DNA from: Chitinophagales bacterium
Lineage (GTDB): Bacteria; Bacteroidota; Bacteroidia; Chitinophagales; CAIODY01
Assembly: GCA_026461075.1 (NCBI GenBank)
Contig: JAPJNH010000149.1
Span: forward strand, 1-37,125
Reading direction: 5' to 3'
Length of the DNA stretch: 37,125 nt
Shown: piece by piece, positions 18,563 through 26,407 of the stretch
How the letters are laid out: each line of letters opens with the position of its first letter
How positions within the stretch are numbered: position 1 is the first letter of the stretch
The notes under the pieces: model-generated
The model's input: only the letters and a program-made list of their open reading frames with translations
Database searches by the model: none
Told to the model about the DNA's origin: nothing
Made by a program: the position numbers and the translations under genes

Positions 18563-19438
18563 TTACTTTTTATTACTTATGCTAAAGAGAAATTCTTTCT
18601 CTTCCTTACTTAAGCTTTCGTAGCCTGACTTAGAAATCTTTTCAAGGATAATATTCACCTTTTCTTCTTGCAGTTTTTCTTTGACTTCTTTATCCGCTTG
18701 CATCCTGCGATATACAGGTTTTCTATTCTTCGGCTTCGGTTGAAAGATCGTGCTTAATTTATCTAAGAGCCAATAAAAAGGACTTGCTAAATCACTCCCT
18801 TTTTGTAATTGAAATGCATAGAACCATCCAAGCAAAGCACCGCCTAGATGCGCAATGTGGCCACCTGCATTTCCCATAGGTATATTGATAAAATCTATTA
18901 CCCCCATACCGATAACCACCCATAGTAAACGAATTCTTCCTATGAATAATAAGTTGATTTCGTATTGTGGTGCGAATGTTACTGCAGCGGCCATAATAGC
19001 CATTACAGCTCCAGATGCGCCGAAAGCTACTCCATTTAACGCATGAAAATTGGGTAATATGGTAAAGGCTAAAATAAAGAGGATTCCACCACCTAAGGCG
19101 CCAAACAGATAAATGGGAAGAATGCGACGAAATCCAACTAAATCCTCCGTTATACGCCCAAAGCCGTACAAACAAAGCACATTCATCAACAAATGCCAAA
19201 GGTCGCGATGAAAAAATGCATGTGTAATTAAGGTCCATGGACGTCTTAAAACAAGATCCCATTCAGAGCTCAACATAAAATGATGTAAGGTAAATTGCTC
19301 CAAAGCATCGACAGCACTTGTTAAGCCTGCGATTCCCACAAAAGACAAAACGATTCGATACACCAAAAAGATCGCAATATTTACTGCAATCAATCGGTTG
19401 ATCATACTCTTTAAATTAAATCCAAAATTTTCAAACAT
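18563..19438 (-). CDS. Rhomboid family intramembrane serine protease
   Basis: The 291-residue polytopic membrane protein shows the rhomboid landmarks. RPWTLITHAFFHRDLWHLLMNVLCLYGFG gives the L1-loop WR-like start and helix 2 HxxxN. The catalytic Ser is S142 in GASGAV, and the catalytic His is H197 in GGHIAHLGGALLGW. It cleaves membrane proteins within or near their transmembrane segment. Residues from about 225 form a cytosolic, charged tail ending VNIILEKISKSGYESLSKEEKEFL, a short helical motif often seen at the end of Bacteroidota rhomboids. It lies 37 bp downstream of the GH2 gene and eight bases before the EEP gene, so the three probably share a transcript. A TATACTTG in the 37-bp gap differs by one base from the -7 consensus and might give the rhomboid and EEP genes their own promoter. 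Confidence 0.93.
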   Translation of the reverse strand: MFENFGFNLKSMINRLIAVNIAIFLVYRIVLSFVGIAGLTSAVDALEQFTLHHFMLSSEWDLVLRRPWTLITHAFFHRDLWHLLMNVLCLYGFGRITEDLVGFRRILPIYLFGALGGGILFILAFTILPNFHALNGVAFGASGAVMAIMAAAVTFAPQYEINLLFIGRIRLLWVVIGMGVIDFINIPMGNAGGHIAHLGGALLGWFYAFQLQKGSDLASPFYWLLDKLSTIFQPKPKNRKPVYRRMQADKEVKEKLQEEKVNIILEKISKSGYESLSKEEKEFLFSISNKK

Positions 19439-19475
19439 AAGCGTAATCCTAAAGCAAGTATAAGTAAATAATTGC

Positions 19476-21557
19476 TTAATGAAGCGGTGTTTGATATTTT
19501 TTCACAAAGCATTCTTGCGCACGATAGTAGGCCTTTTTCTTTTCGCCGTAATAATCAATCAAACTCCAGCTTGCGCCCGGCCAACAATCATTCAGTTGCC
19601 AAAGCACACTACCCATACAGCGCGGGGAAGCAAGACGTTGCGCTTCTAAAGCCGTTTTCATGGCATCTGCTTGCAATAATTGCGTTGCCATTAGATATTC
19701 CTTAAAGGAATTAAACGTAAGCCCATACATCCTCAAATAGCCTTCTAAATTTGCTTGACCTGTTGGGTGCTTTTGATGATGCGTAAACAATGGCGAAGAA
19801 AGGTTTAACGAAGAATCAGGCAATACGATTTTCAGACTTGCATAGCAAGGCCAACTTTGCATACCGAATTCACTGGCGAAGCGCGGAACTTTTTTGGCAT
19901 AGGTTTCATAGGGTTCCATTCCCCACCAAACACCCCAGTAATGGCTATCGCCACGACTGAGCGATTCAGGATGTCCCCAACCAATTTGCGGCGAGGAAGA
20001 CACGTAAGGGACATGCGATTGTTGTGCTTTTAAAAAATCAGGAATCGCCTGCTGAAAGCGTTCTTGATAGTCGTGCCAGATGCTAGCACTATCACTTGCA
20101 GTATAATGCAAGCTCCGTTGCCAGCCCCAGTTCCACCACCCTTCTTCAATTTCATTATTACCGCACCAGATGGCGATACAAGGATGTTTTTCTATACGGG
20201 AATAATTATCCCTCCATTCGTATTCTTCATCGCTCTTATTCAAATTAGTATAGGTGAGATAAGCACTCTTCAATAGTTTTGGATACATGGCGCAAGCGTA
20301 CATAAAATCCTGCCAAACCATGATGCCGAGGCTATCACAGAGTGAATAAAAATCATCCGATTCATAAATTCCGCCTCCCCAAATACGTATCATATTCATG
20401 TGTGCTTCTTTCGCGGCGGATAGTAATTTAACACGTTGTGCATGTGTAACGCGAGCTGGGAAAACGTCCATTGGAACGTAGTTCGCGCCTTTCATATAGA
20501 CAGGCTTGCCATTTAATTTAAAATAGAAAGAAGCTGAATTGGCATTGTTAGCAGAGTCGAGCGACTGCACTAACTCAATCGTACGAATACCAAATTCTGA
20601 ATTGGCAATTGTCTTTTGGTTCTTCGCATTGATCCAATATAACTCGTACATCTGCTGAACACCCAAATCATTGGTCCACCACAGCTTCGGATTAGAAACA
20701 TTGAACTCGAAGATACTTTCTGCCTCGCCTTTTTGAAGATTTACCTTTTGAATTTTAACAGGCACGAATGAGCTAGCACTTCCTTTTTCTCTAATAAGTA
20801 AGATGCTATTTATGAAAACACTGTCGAGCTCACATTTATATGAATAATGCAATTTCATATGCGCAACAGAATCTACTTTTTCTGTTTCAATAAAAACATT
20901 TTCCATTAGAAAATCATCCCAAGCTCTTAAATTTACGGAGCGCCAAACACCGACGCCAAGGAATCTTGGAGCGAAATCCCATCCAAATTGATATTGTGCT
21001 TTACGCAAAAAAACGCGCTCACCTTCCGGCAGTTCGTAATGATTCATTTTGACAAATAAATCCTTGCGGTACTTCGCAATTTTTTCTGCCGAATAAAATT
21101 TTAGCTGCAATACGTTCTCTCCTTTTAACAAACTACCACCCACATTCACCACATATCTCCGGAACATATTATCGCAAATGCGAACGAATTGCCCGTTCAA
21201 ATACAATTCACAATAGGTATCTAACCCTTCAAATACCAATTCCTGATTGGCTTTCTGCAAAAAAGGCGAATCCACGTAGAATTTACAACTATATACCCAA
21301 GCACAGGTATCTACCCACTTCAACATTTTTTCATTTTGCCCGAAAAAAGGATCTGGAATGAGTTGATTTTGCAGAAGATCGGTATATACCGAACCGGGAA
21401 CAGTTGCGGGAAGTATGTTTGAATCGCCCCAACGCTGGAAGCTCCATTTTGCGGTCTTTTCCGAAGAATTCAAACTTTGTAACAATACCTTTTCTTGCGC
21501 GAAAAGCAATTTAGGCCCCCATAGAAAAAATAAAAAAATAAAATAGACGCGCTTCAT
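19476..21557 (-). CDS. Secreted GH2 beta-mannosidase, lacking the usual C-terminal domains
   Basis: After a signal peptide (cleavage near LLFAQ), the protein has the beta-mannosidase type N-terminal domain (ATVPGSVYTDL, LVFEGLDTYCELYLNG), an Ig-like domain and a TIM barrel. The acid/base is E469 in WCGNNE and the nucleophile is E563 in ASEFGMQSWP, both intact. WQLNDCWPGASWSLIDYYG is also typical of GH2 mannosidases. The enzyme should release beta-1,4-linked mannose from N-glycans or mannans outside the cytoplasm. It stops at 693 residues, right after the barrel, where relatives run to about 850 with two more Ig-like domains. Only 37 bp separate the stop from the next gene, so no remnant lies downstream. 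It is divergent from hutU. Confidence 0.88.
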   Translation of the reverse strand: MKRVYFIFLFFLWGPKLLFAQEKVLLQSLNSSEKTAKWSFQRWGDSNILPATVPGSVYTDLLQNQLIPDPFFGQNEKMLKWVDTCAWVYSCKFYVDSPFLQKANQELVFEGLDTYCELYLNGQFVRICDNMFRRYVVNVGGSLLKGENVLQLKFYSAEKIAKYRKDLFVKMNHYELPEGERVFLRKAQYQFGWDFAPRFLGVGVWRSVNLRAWDDFLMENVFIETEKVDSVAHMKLHYSYKCELDSVFINSILLIREKGSASSFVPVKIQKVNLQKGEAESIFEFNVSNPKLWWTNDLGVQQMYELYWINAKNQKTIANSEFGIRTIELVQSLDSANNANSASFYFKLNGKPVYMKGANYVPMDVFPARVTHAQRVKLLSAAKEAHMNMIRIWGGGIYESDDFYSLCDSLGIMVWQDFMYACAMYPKLLKSAYLTYTNLNKSDEEYEWRDNYSRIEKHPCIAIWCGNNEIEEGWWNWGWQRSLHYTASDSASIWHDYQERFQQAIPDFLKAQQSHVPYVSSSPQIGWGHPESLSRGDSHYWGVWWGMEPYETYAKKVPRFASEFGMQSWPCYASLKIVLPDSSLNLSSPLFTHHQKHPTGQANLEGYLRMYGLTFNSFKEYLMATQLLQADAMKTALEAQRLASPRCMGSVLWQLNDCWPGASWSLIDYYGEKKKAYYRAQECFVKKYQTPLH

Positions 21558-21590
21558 TTATACAAGATACTAAAAAGCCTTTGAAAAACT

Positions 21591-21621
21591 TTTCAGCTAC
21601 CCACTTGTTTATGTATTTTTG
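21591..21621 (+). promoter_or_regulatory. Bacteroidota-type promoter for hutU
   Basis: TTTC (21591-21594) is followed after 19 bp by TATTTTTG (21614-21621), a full -7 match. Initiation would fall near 21628, giving a leader of about a dozen nucleotides to the ATG at 21640. A TTG at 21619 lies inside the -7 element and cannot be the start. Confidence 0.7.
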
Positions 21622-21639
21622 CACTCTAAATTTTCCCTT

Positions 21640-23304
21640 ATGAACTTCCCTACCGGAAAAAGAACTATAAAATCCCCAACAGGAAATACCTTAACGTGTA
21701 AGAACTGGGTTGCGGAGGCTGCATACAGAATGATTCAAAACAACCTTGATCCAGATGTTGCAGAACGTCCGGAAGACCTGATTGTTTATGGTGGTCGTGG
21801 TAAGGCTGCACGTGATTGGGAATCGTTCGATAATATCCTTGCTTCATTGCGCAATTTGGAAGAAGATCAAACTTTGTTAGTTCAAAGTGGAAAGCCTGTC
21901 GGCATTCTACGTTCTCATCCAGACGCTCCCCGCGTTTTGATTGCTAACTCCAATCTTGTTGGCAATTGGGCGAATTGGGATCATTTCTCTGAATTGGAGA
22001 AAAAGGGTTTGATGATGTATGGTCAAATGACCGCTGGTTCATGGATTTATATCGGTTCGCAAGGTATTGTGCAAGGAACCTACGAAACCTATTTAAGTTT
22101 GGCGGAAAAGCATTTCAACGGTTCTTTGAAAGGAACATTGAACGTAACTGCTGGACTAGGTGGAATGGGTGGCGCTCAGCCTTTAGCGATTACGATGAAC
22201 GAAGGTGTGTGTTTGGCTGCTGATGTGGAGGCTTGGCGTATTCAAAAGCGTATTGATACGCGTTATATCGACAAGATGACACACAGTATCGAAGAAGGCG
22301 TTAAATGGGCTTTGGAAGCGAAAGAAAAAGGAGAAGCGATTTCTATTGGTGTGGTTGCAAATGCAGTTGATTTATTACAATACCTTGTAGACAATAATAT
22401 CAAAGTAGATACGCTTACAGATCAAACATCTGCACATGATGAGTTGATTGGTTATTTCCCAGAACACATGTCGGTGGAAGAAGCCAATAAATTCCGTGAA
22501 AGCAATCCAGAAGCTTATCGTGAGAAGAGCTGGGATACCATGGCACATCACGTTAATTTGATGTTAGAATTACAAAAACGTGGAGCTATCACTTTCGACT
22601 ACGGTAACAACTTACGTGGACAGGCAAAAGACAAACGCGGTATCAAAAACGCCTTCGACTTCCCAGGCTTCGTTCCAGCTTATATCCGTCCCTTGTTCTG
22701 TGAAGGTAAAGGTCCTTTCCGTTGGGTAGCCTTAAGTGGCGATCCAGAAGATATTTATACTACCGACAAAGCCTTGATGGAGCTTTTTCCTGAAAACAAA
22801 GGTTTACATCGTTGGTTGACAATGGCCAAAGACAGAATCGCGTTCCAAGGACTTCCGGCACGTATTTGCTGGTTGGGAATGGGCGATCGTGAGAAGGCTG
22901 GTTTATTGTTCAATGAATTAGTGCGTACTGGAAAAGTGAAGGCTCCGATTGTTATTGGTCGCGACCATTTAGATACCGGTTCTGTTGCTTCACCAAATCG
23001 TGAAACAGAGGCGATGAAGGATGGTTCTGATGCTGTTGGTGACTGGCCAATTTTGAATGCTTTAATTAATACAGCAGGCGGTGCTAGTTGGGTTTCTTTC
23101 CACCACGGTGGTGGCGTAGGAATGGGCTATAGCTTGCATGCAGGAATGGTTATCGTAGCGGATGGAACAGAAGCTGCTGATCGTCGCTTACGTCGTGTAT
23201 TGCATAACGATCCAGCGATGGGCGTTATCCGTCACCACGATGCTGGCTATGAATTAGCAACTGAAACGGCTAAAGAACATAATCTAGTCATCGGACAGAA
23301 ATAA
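21640..23304 (+). CDS. hutU: Urocanate hydratase
   Basis: The 554-residue product is full-length urocanase (family about 550-560). It converts urocanate to imidazolone propionate in histidine breakdown, using tightly bound NAD+ as an electrophile, in the cytoplasm. Recognisable stretches include [18 protein letters not shown] near the N-terminus, the Rossmann-type [10 protein letters not shown] (about 170-180), the [15 protein letters not shown] region that holds the conserved active-site Cys, and [15 protein letters not shown] near the end. The ATG at 21640 gives the family N-terminus [15 protein letters not shown]. Neither hutH nor hutI nor a formiminoglutamate enzyme is in the window, so the pathway genes are dispersed or incomplete. 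A promoter directly before it and a strong terminator directly after make it a single-gene unit. Confidence 0.96.
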   Translation: MNFPTGKRTIKSPTGNTLTCKNWVAEAAYRMIQNNLDPDVAERPEDLIVYGGRGKAARDWESFDNILASLRNLEEDQTLLVQSGKPVGILRSHPDAPRVLIANSNLVGNWANWDHFSELEKKGLMMYGQMTAGSWIYIGSQGIVQGTYETYLSLAEKHFNGSLKGTLNVTAGLGGMGGAQPLAITMNEGVCLAADVEAWRIQKRIDTRYIDKMTHSIEEGVKWALEAKEKGEAISIGVVANAVDLLQYLVDNNIKVDTLTDQTSAHDELIGYFPEHMSVEEANKFRESNPEAYREKSWDTMAHHVNLMLELQKRGAITFDYGNNLRGQAKDKRGIKNAFDFPGFVPAYIRPLFCEGKGPFRWVALSGDPEDIYTTDKALMELFPENKGLHRWLTMAKDRIAFQGLPARICWLGMGDREKAGLLFNELVRTGKVKAPIVIGRDHLDTGSVASPNRETEAMKDGSDAVGDWPILNALINTAGGASWVSFHHGGGVGMGYSLHAGMVIVADGTEAADRRLRRVLHNDPAMGVIRHHDAGYELATETAKEHNLVIGQK

Positions 23305-23321
23305 CGATTCTACAAAAACTC

Positions 23322-23358
23322 AAAAGGCGTGAGCTTCGAAAGAAACTCACGCCTTTTT
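23322..23358. terminator. Terminator after hutU, also suited to the convergent queD operon
   Basis: AAAAGGCGTGAG (23322-23333) pairs perfectly with CTCACGCCTTTT (23346-23357) around a 12-nt loop and ends in a T-run. The A-run on the other side makes it functional for minus-strand transcription leaving queD at 23477. Confidence 0.92.
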
Positions 23359-23417
23359 TATTTATTACCCAGATTTGATAAAAATGGCTTTAGTGGTAAT
23401 ACCGACAAGTAAAGAAT

Positions 23418-23459
23418 TTTTAATCCTTAATCTTTAATTATTCATTATTCACCATTCAT
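23418..23459. repeat. Six tandem degenerate heptamers (period 7)
   Basis: Consecutive 7-mers on the plus strand read TTTTAAT, CCTTAAT, CTTTAAT, TATTCAT, TATTCAC, CATTCAT. The register is exact with no indels, and the first three and last three units form two sub-types. It lies between the hutU terminator and the queD stop, in untranslated DNA. It recalls the short heptanucleotide tandem repeats known from cyanobacteria, but its function is unknown. Confidence 0.65.
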
Positions 23460-23476
23460 CGACTCCCTTTCACCAA

Positions 23477-23926
23477 TTAGTTGTCCGTCAAAACCCACTC
23501 TGCATAAGAGCTTGGCGTTTCATCTAAGCGAACACTAAACAGGCGAATATTATCTGGCAACGCGTTTTGAATGCTGTTTTTAAAAGCCAATAAAAGATTC
23601 TCACATGAAGGTTGATAATCGGTTAGAATCACCTTTTCAAACTCGTTACGTAACAAATCATTCTTGGTATAAGGGGCGTGCTCATTGAGTACTAAAGCAT
23701 GATCAAAAATATTCACCACCTTTTCATTCACGATCTTTTTCAAATCGGTGAAATCAACCACCATCCCTTGTTTCGGACTTCCTGCACGCTGCTCTACTTT
23801 ACCAATTACAGTCACAGACAAATGATACGTGTGACCATGGATATTCTTACAAGGACCATCATATCCATATAAAGCATGGGCCATATCGATGGTAAATTTC
23901 TTCGTTACGCGTACAGTATCTTGCAT
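23477..23926 (-). CDS. queD: 6-carboxy-5,6,7,8-tetrahydropterin synthase / 6-pyruvoyl-tetrahydropterin synthase family
   Basis: The 149-residue product has the zinc-binding His in DMAHAL and the CKNIHGHTY motif, which supplies the catalytic Cys and two more zinc His residues. A DFTDLKK stretch, the FDHALVLN catalytic His region and a Glu-containing PSCENL motif follow. The family turns dihydroneopterin triphosphate into 6-carboxytetrahydropterin (queuosine/deazapurine route) or a pyruvoyl-pterin. Bacterial members of this length are usually QueD. No other queuosine gene is in the window. The gene starts two bases after the DUF4835 stop and is the last member of the minus-strand operon, facing the hutU terminator. 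Confidence 0.9.
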   Translation of the reverse strand: MQDTVRVTKKFTIDMAHALYGYDGPCKNIHGHTYHLSVTVIGKVEQRAGSPKQGMVVDFTDLKKIVNEKVVNIFDHALVLNEHAPYTKNDLLRNEFEKVILTDYQPSCENLLLAFKNSIQNALPDNIRLFSVRLDETPSSYAEWVLTDN

Positions 23927-23928
23927 AA

Positions 23929-24840
23929 TTATCGGGCTCCGGTTATGCGCTTGTATCTGTTGGAATTCATCGGATCACAGCGCGTTAAAATTTGATACGA
24001 TTGTTGTTTCTCTTGCGGCGTACCTCCCGCAAAAATATTCGCTAACTCATCGGATTTAGAGGCAAAGAAAATGCTTATCCAAACAGCATTTGGACTATCC
24101 TCATACATCTTTTCAATCTGCTTCAAACAATTTAAAATAGTAGCTCTGCCCATCGCTTCATTCGTATACATCATATCCAAACCAAGTCGATGATAGTTAT
24201 ACATCAACATTCGAAACGACTCGAAGCGTTGATTCACAATATTTTCATTTATCCAATATCTATTCTTCAAGTTCTTTTCAAAAGGCTTCCATCCATCCTC
24301 ATCTACATTCTGCATAATATTGACAATATTCTTTGCCTTATCAAAATAGGCTTGCCCTCCTTTTGCTGAGAATGAATCATAATCCAATCCAATGACCATA
24401 TACGCATAGAATGCCAACATGGAAGTCAAATTGGAAATGTATTTGTTATCCTCATATTCCAATGGCTGATATTCCACATAATTCACTTTCCAGTCTTTAT
24501 CACTGAAATTAAAAAGCGTCGTTGTATAAGAAGAATTATGAACGGGGCGTGATGACTGAATCGTTACTTGGAATTTATAATTATCACTTCCTAACTCCTC
24601 CGTTACCGTAATCAGCATACTGCATTCAATTTTCTCAGCCACTTCATAAGCGTCGTCTGTCCACTTACGGTTATTCATAAATTCAAATACAGATTTCTGT
24701 AAAGTCTGAAAGATCCTTGGATCCGCGGTTTGAAGCTTTGGCGTATTTACCTTCACCATACACTTCAACTCTTGTGCTTGTGTATTTACCACAAACAAAC
24801 TACTGAGTACTATTAGTAAAAGACAAATACGTGCTTTCAT
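23929..24840 (-). CDS. DUF4835 family exported protein
   Basis: The 303-residue product starts with a signal peptide (MKARICLLLIVLSSLFVVNTQAQ) followed by LKCMVKVNTPKLQTADPRIFQTLQKSVFEFMNNRKWT, characteristic of DUF4835 proteins of Bacteroidota. Further family-like parts are the STTTLFNFSDKDW-type strand region and FYAYMVIGLDYDSF. Databases also label this family PorD and connect it with type IX secretion; I give that from memory. The window contains a T9SS-sorted protein, so the system should exist in this organism. The ATG shares one base with the coaBC stop and queD follows after two bases, so translation is likely coupled. In many relatives the gene after it is recN; here it is queD. Confidence 0.8.
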   Translation of the reverse strand: MKARICLLLIVLSSLFVVNTQAQELKCMVKVNTPKLQTADPRIFQTLQKSVFEFMNNRKWTDDAYEVAEKIECSMLITVTEELGSDNYKFQVTIQSSRPVHNSSYTTTLFNFSDKDWKVNYVEYQPLEYEDNKYISNLTSMLAFYAYMVIGLDYDSFSAKGGQAYFDKAKNIVNIMQNVDEDGWKPFEKNLKNRYWINENIVNQRFESFRMLMYNYHRLGLDMMYTNEAMGRATILNCLKQIEKMYEDSPNAVWISIFFASKSDELANIFAGGTPQEKQQSYQILTRCDPMNSNRYKRITGAR

Positions 24841-26033
24841 TATTTACTCATTTTTGATAAACAATATTGAAGAATCTCCTGCGCTATTTCTGTCTTCGAT
24901 TTTAATCCAAGACTAGTAATACTGCCGTTTTTATCGAACAAACTTACTTCGTTCGTATCTACTCCGAAGCCGGCGTTAGGATTACGCAAGCTGTTCATCA
25001 CAATAAGATTCGCATTCTTCTTCTTCAACTTCTCTTTTGCATAGGCAACTTCGTCATTTGTTTCTAAAGCGAAGCCAACGAGATATTGCTTTGCCGTCAC
25101 TTTCTTCCCAATATCAGCTAAAATATCTTTGGTTTTCACCAATTCAATTTCCATTTTATCCGACTTCTTAATTTTGGAATCTACCACCTTCTTCGGCGTG
25201 AAATCGGCTACCGCAGCGGAACAGATAATTAATTGCGACTTCGGTACAAACTTCATCATCGCAGCATACATCTCTGCAGCCGCACAAACATAAAATACTT
25301 CAATGTTAGGATTATCCACTTTAAGCGAGGTTGGCCCTAATACTAATTTCACCTTGGCACCTAGAGCGGCAGCAGCCTCCGCCAAAGCGATGCCCATTTT
25401 ACCACTACTATGATTACTGATATAACGCACCGGATCAATGGCTTCTTGTGTCGGACCAGCATTAATCAACACTTGCTTACCACTTAAAGGCCCCTTACTG
25501 AAATGCTTTTCAAGTGTATCCACCAACTGCTCCGGTTCAGCCATTCGCCCTTCCCCATTCAACCCACTTGCTAATTCACCTGTTCCAACTGGAATGATTT
25601 TTACCTTATCCCCTTTCAAACAATCGATATTACGCTGTGTGGATGGGTGATGCCACATATCGACATCCATGGCTGGAGCTACGAAAACAGGGCAGCGTGC
25701 AGAAAGATAAACGGCGGTTAGGAGATTATCGCAACTACCATTCGCCAACTTCGATAATGAATTCGCACTAGCAGGAGCGATTAAAAAAGCATCGGCCCAA
25801 AGTCCGAGCTCTACGTGATTTGACCATTGCTGCTCTTCACTTAACGCACTTAAGACAGGATTTTTACTGAGTGTTGCCAATGTAAGTGGTGTAATAAATC
25901 GTGTCGCGGCATCGGTCATGATAACCTTTACCTCTGCACCAGCTTTAATTAATAAACGAACAGTATTCGCTGCTTTGTAGGCTGCAATACTTCCTGTTAC
26001 GCCGATGATGATTTTCTTACCCTTTAATGACAT
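24840..26033 (-). CDS. coaBC: Bifunctional phosphopantothenoylcysteine decarboxylase / phosphopantothenate-cysteine ligase
   Basis: The 397-residue fusion makes 4'-phosphopantetheine for coenzyme A. The N-terminal CoaC flavoprotein half shows GVTGSIAAYKAANTVRLL, the ADAFLIAPASANSLSKLANGSCDNLL stretch and PAMDVDMWHHP with the conserved Met and Asp of the active site. The C-terminal CoaB half begins near residue 185 with VLINAGPTQEAIDPVRYISNHSSGKMG, the nucleotide-binding and dimer region, followed by ICSAAVADF and VGFALETND. Length is normal (about 400). It lies five bases after the NTF2-like gene and overlaps the DUF4835 gene by one base, inside the long minus-strand operon. Confidence 0.96.
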   Translation of the reverse strand: MSLKGKKIIIGVTGSIAAYKAANTVRLLIKAGAEVKVIMTDAATRFITPLTLATLSKNPVLSALSEEQQWSNHVELGLWADAFLIAPASANSLSKLANGSCDNLLTAVYLSARCPVFVAPAMDVDMWHHPSTQRNIDCLKGDKVKIIPVGTGELASGLNGEGRMAEPEQLVDTLEKHFSKGPLSGKQVLINAGPTQEAIDPVRYISNHSSGKMGIALAEAAAALGAKVKLVLGPTSLKVDNPNIEVFYVCAAAEMYAAMMKFVPKSQLIICSAAVADFTPKKVVDSKIKKSDKMEIELVKTKDILADIGKKVTAKQYLVGFALETNDEVAYAKEKLKKKNANLIVMNSLRNPNAGFGVDTNEVSLFDKNGSITSLGLKSKTEIAQEILQYCLSKMSK

Positions 26034-26038
26034 ATCTA

Positions 26039-26407
26039 TTAATATTTCAATACTCGTGAGCGATAGATTTTTTCGCCTGCAAGCTCTAACACTTCACCTA
26101 CCAACAAATCTGTTTCGCCAGCAGTGCTTCGAACATATTCCATAAAGATCTTGTCTTCGTTAACAATGAGCGTTTGCAATTGATAATGAAGCGTCGGCAT
26201 ACGGTCGAAGGCGCCTTGCCACCAAGATCTAAAAGCAGGATGACCGCTAATCTGACCCTTGGTTTCTGGTTGCGTAGCTAATAAGCGTGGTGAAAAATGA
26301 ACGGCCTCTTCATGATACAATTCAAGCAGATGCTCGATATTGTGTTCGTTGAAGGCGGCAATCCATTTCTGCGCCAGCGATTCGTTATAAGCTATTTTAG
26401 CATTCAC
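26039..26407 (-). CDS. NTF2-like / SnoaL-like small protein
   Basis: The 122-residue product has the NTF2-like cone-fold pattern: an N-terminal helix with WIAAFNEHNIEHLLELYHEEAVHFSP, then GQISGHPAFRSWWQGAFDRMP, then three strands to the end. This fold includes SnoaL-like isomerases, ketosteroid isomerases and many binding proteins, so no function can be assigned. Initiation must use GTG at 26407, directly abutting the TAA of the aldehyde dehydrogenase gene (TAA then GTG, no spacer). The nearby ATG at 26401-26403 is out of frame. This arrangement suggests translation by reinitiation after the dehydrogenase. Confidence 0.75.
   Translation of the reverse strand: MNAKIAYNESLAQKWIAAFNEHNIEHLLELYHEEAVHFSPRLLATQPETKGQISGHPAFRSWWQGAFDRMPTLHYQLQTLIVNEDKIFMEYVRSTAGETDLLVGEVLELAGEKIYRSRVLKY

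Noticed and set aside
18792-19262. 156-codon frame on the minus strand in another phase
   Set aside because: It overlaps the rhomboid gene, and its Cys/Trp/Ser-rich composition is that of an off-frame translation.
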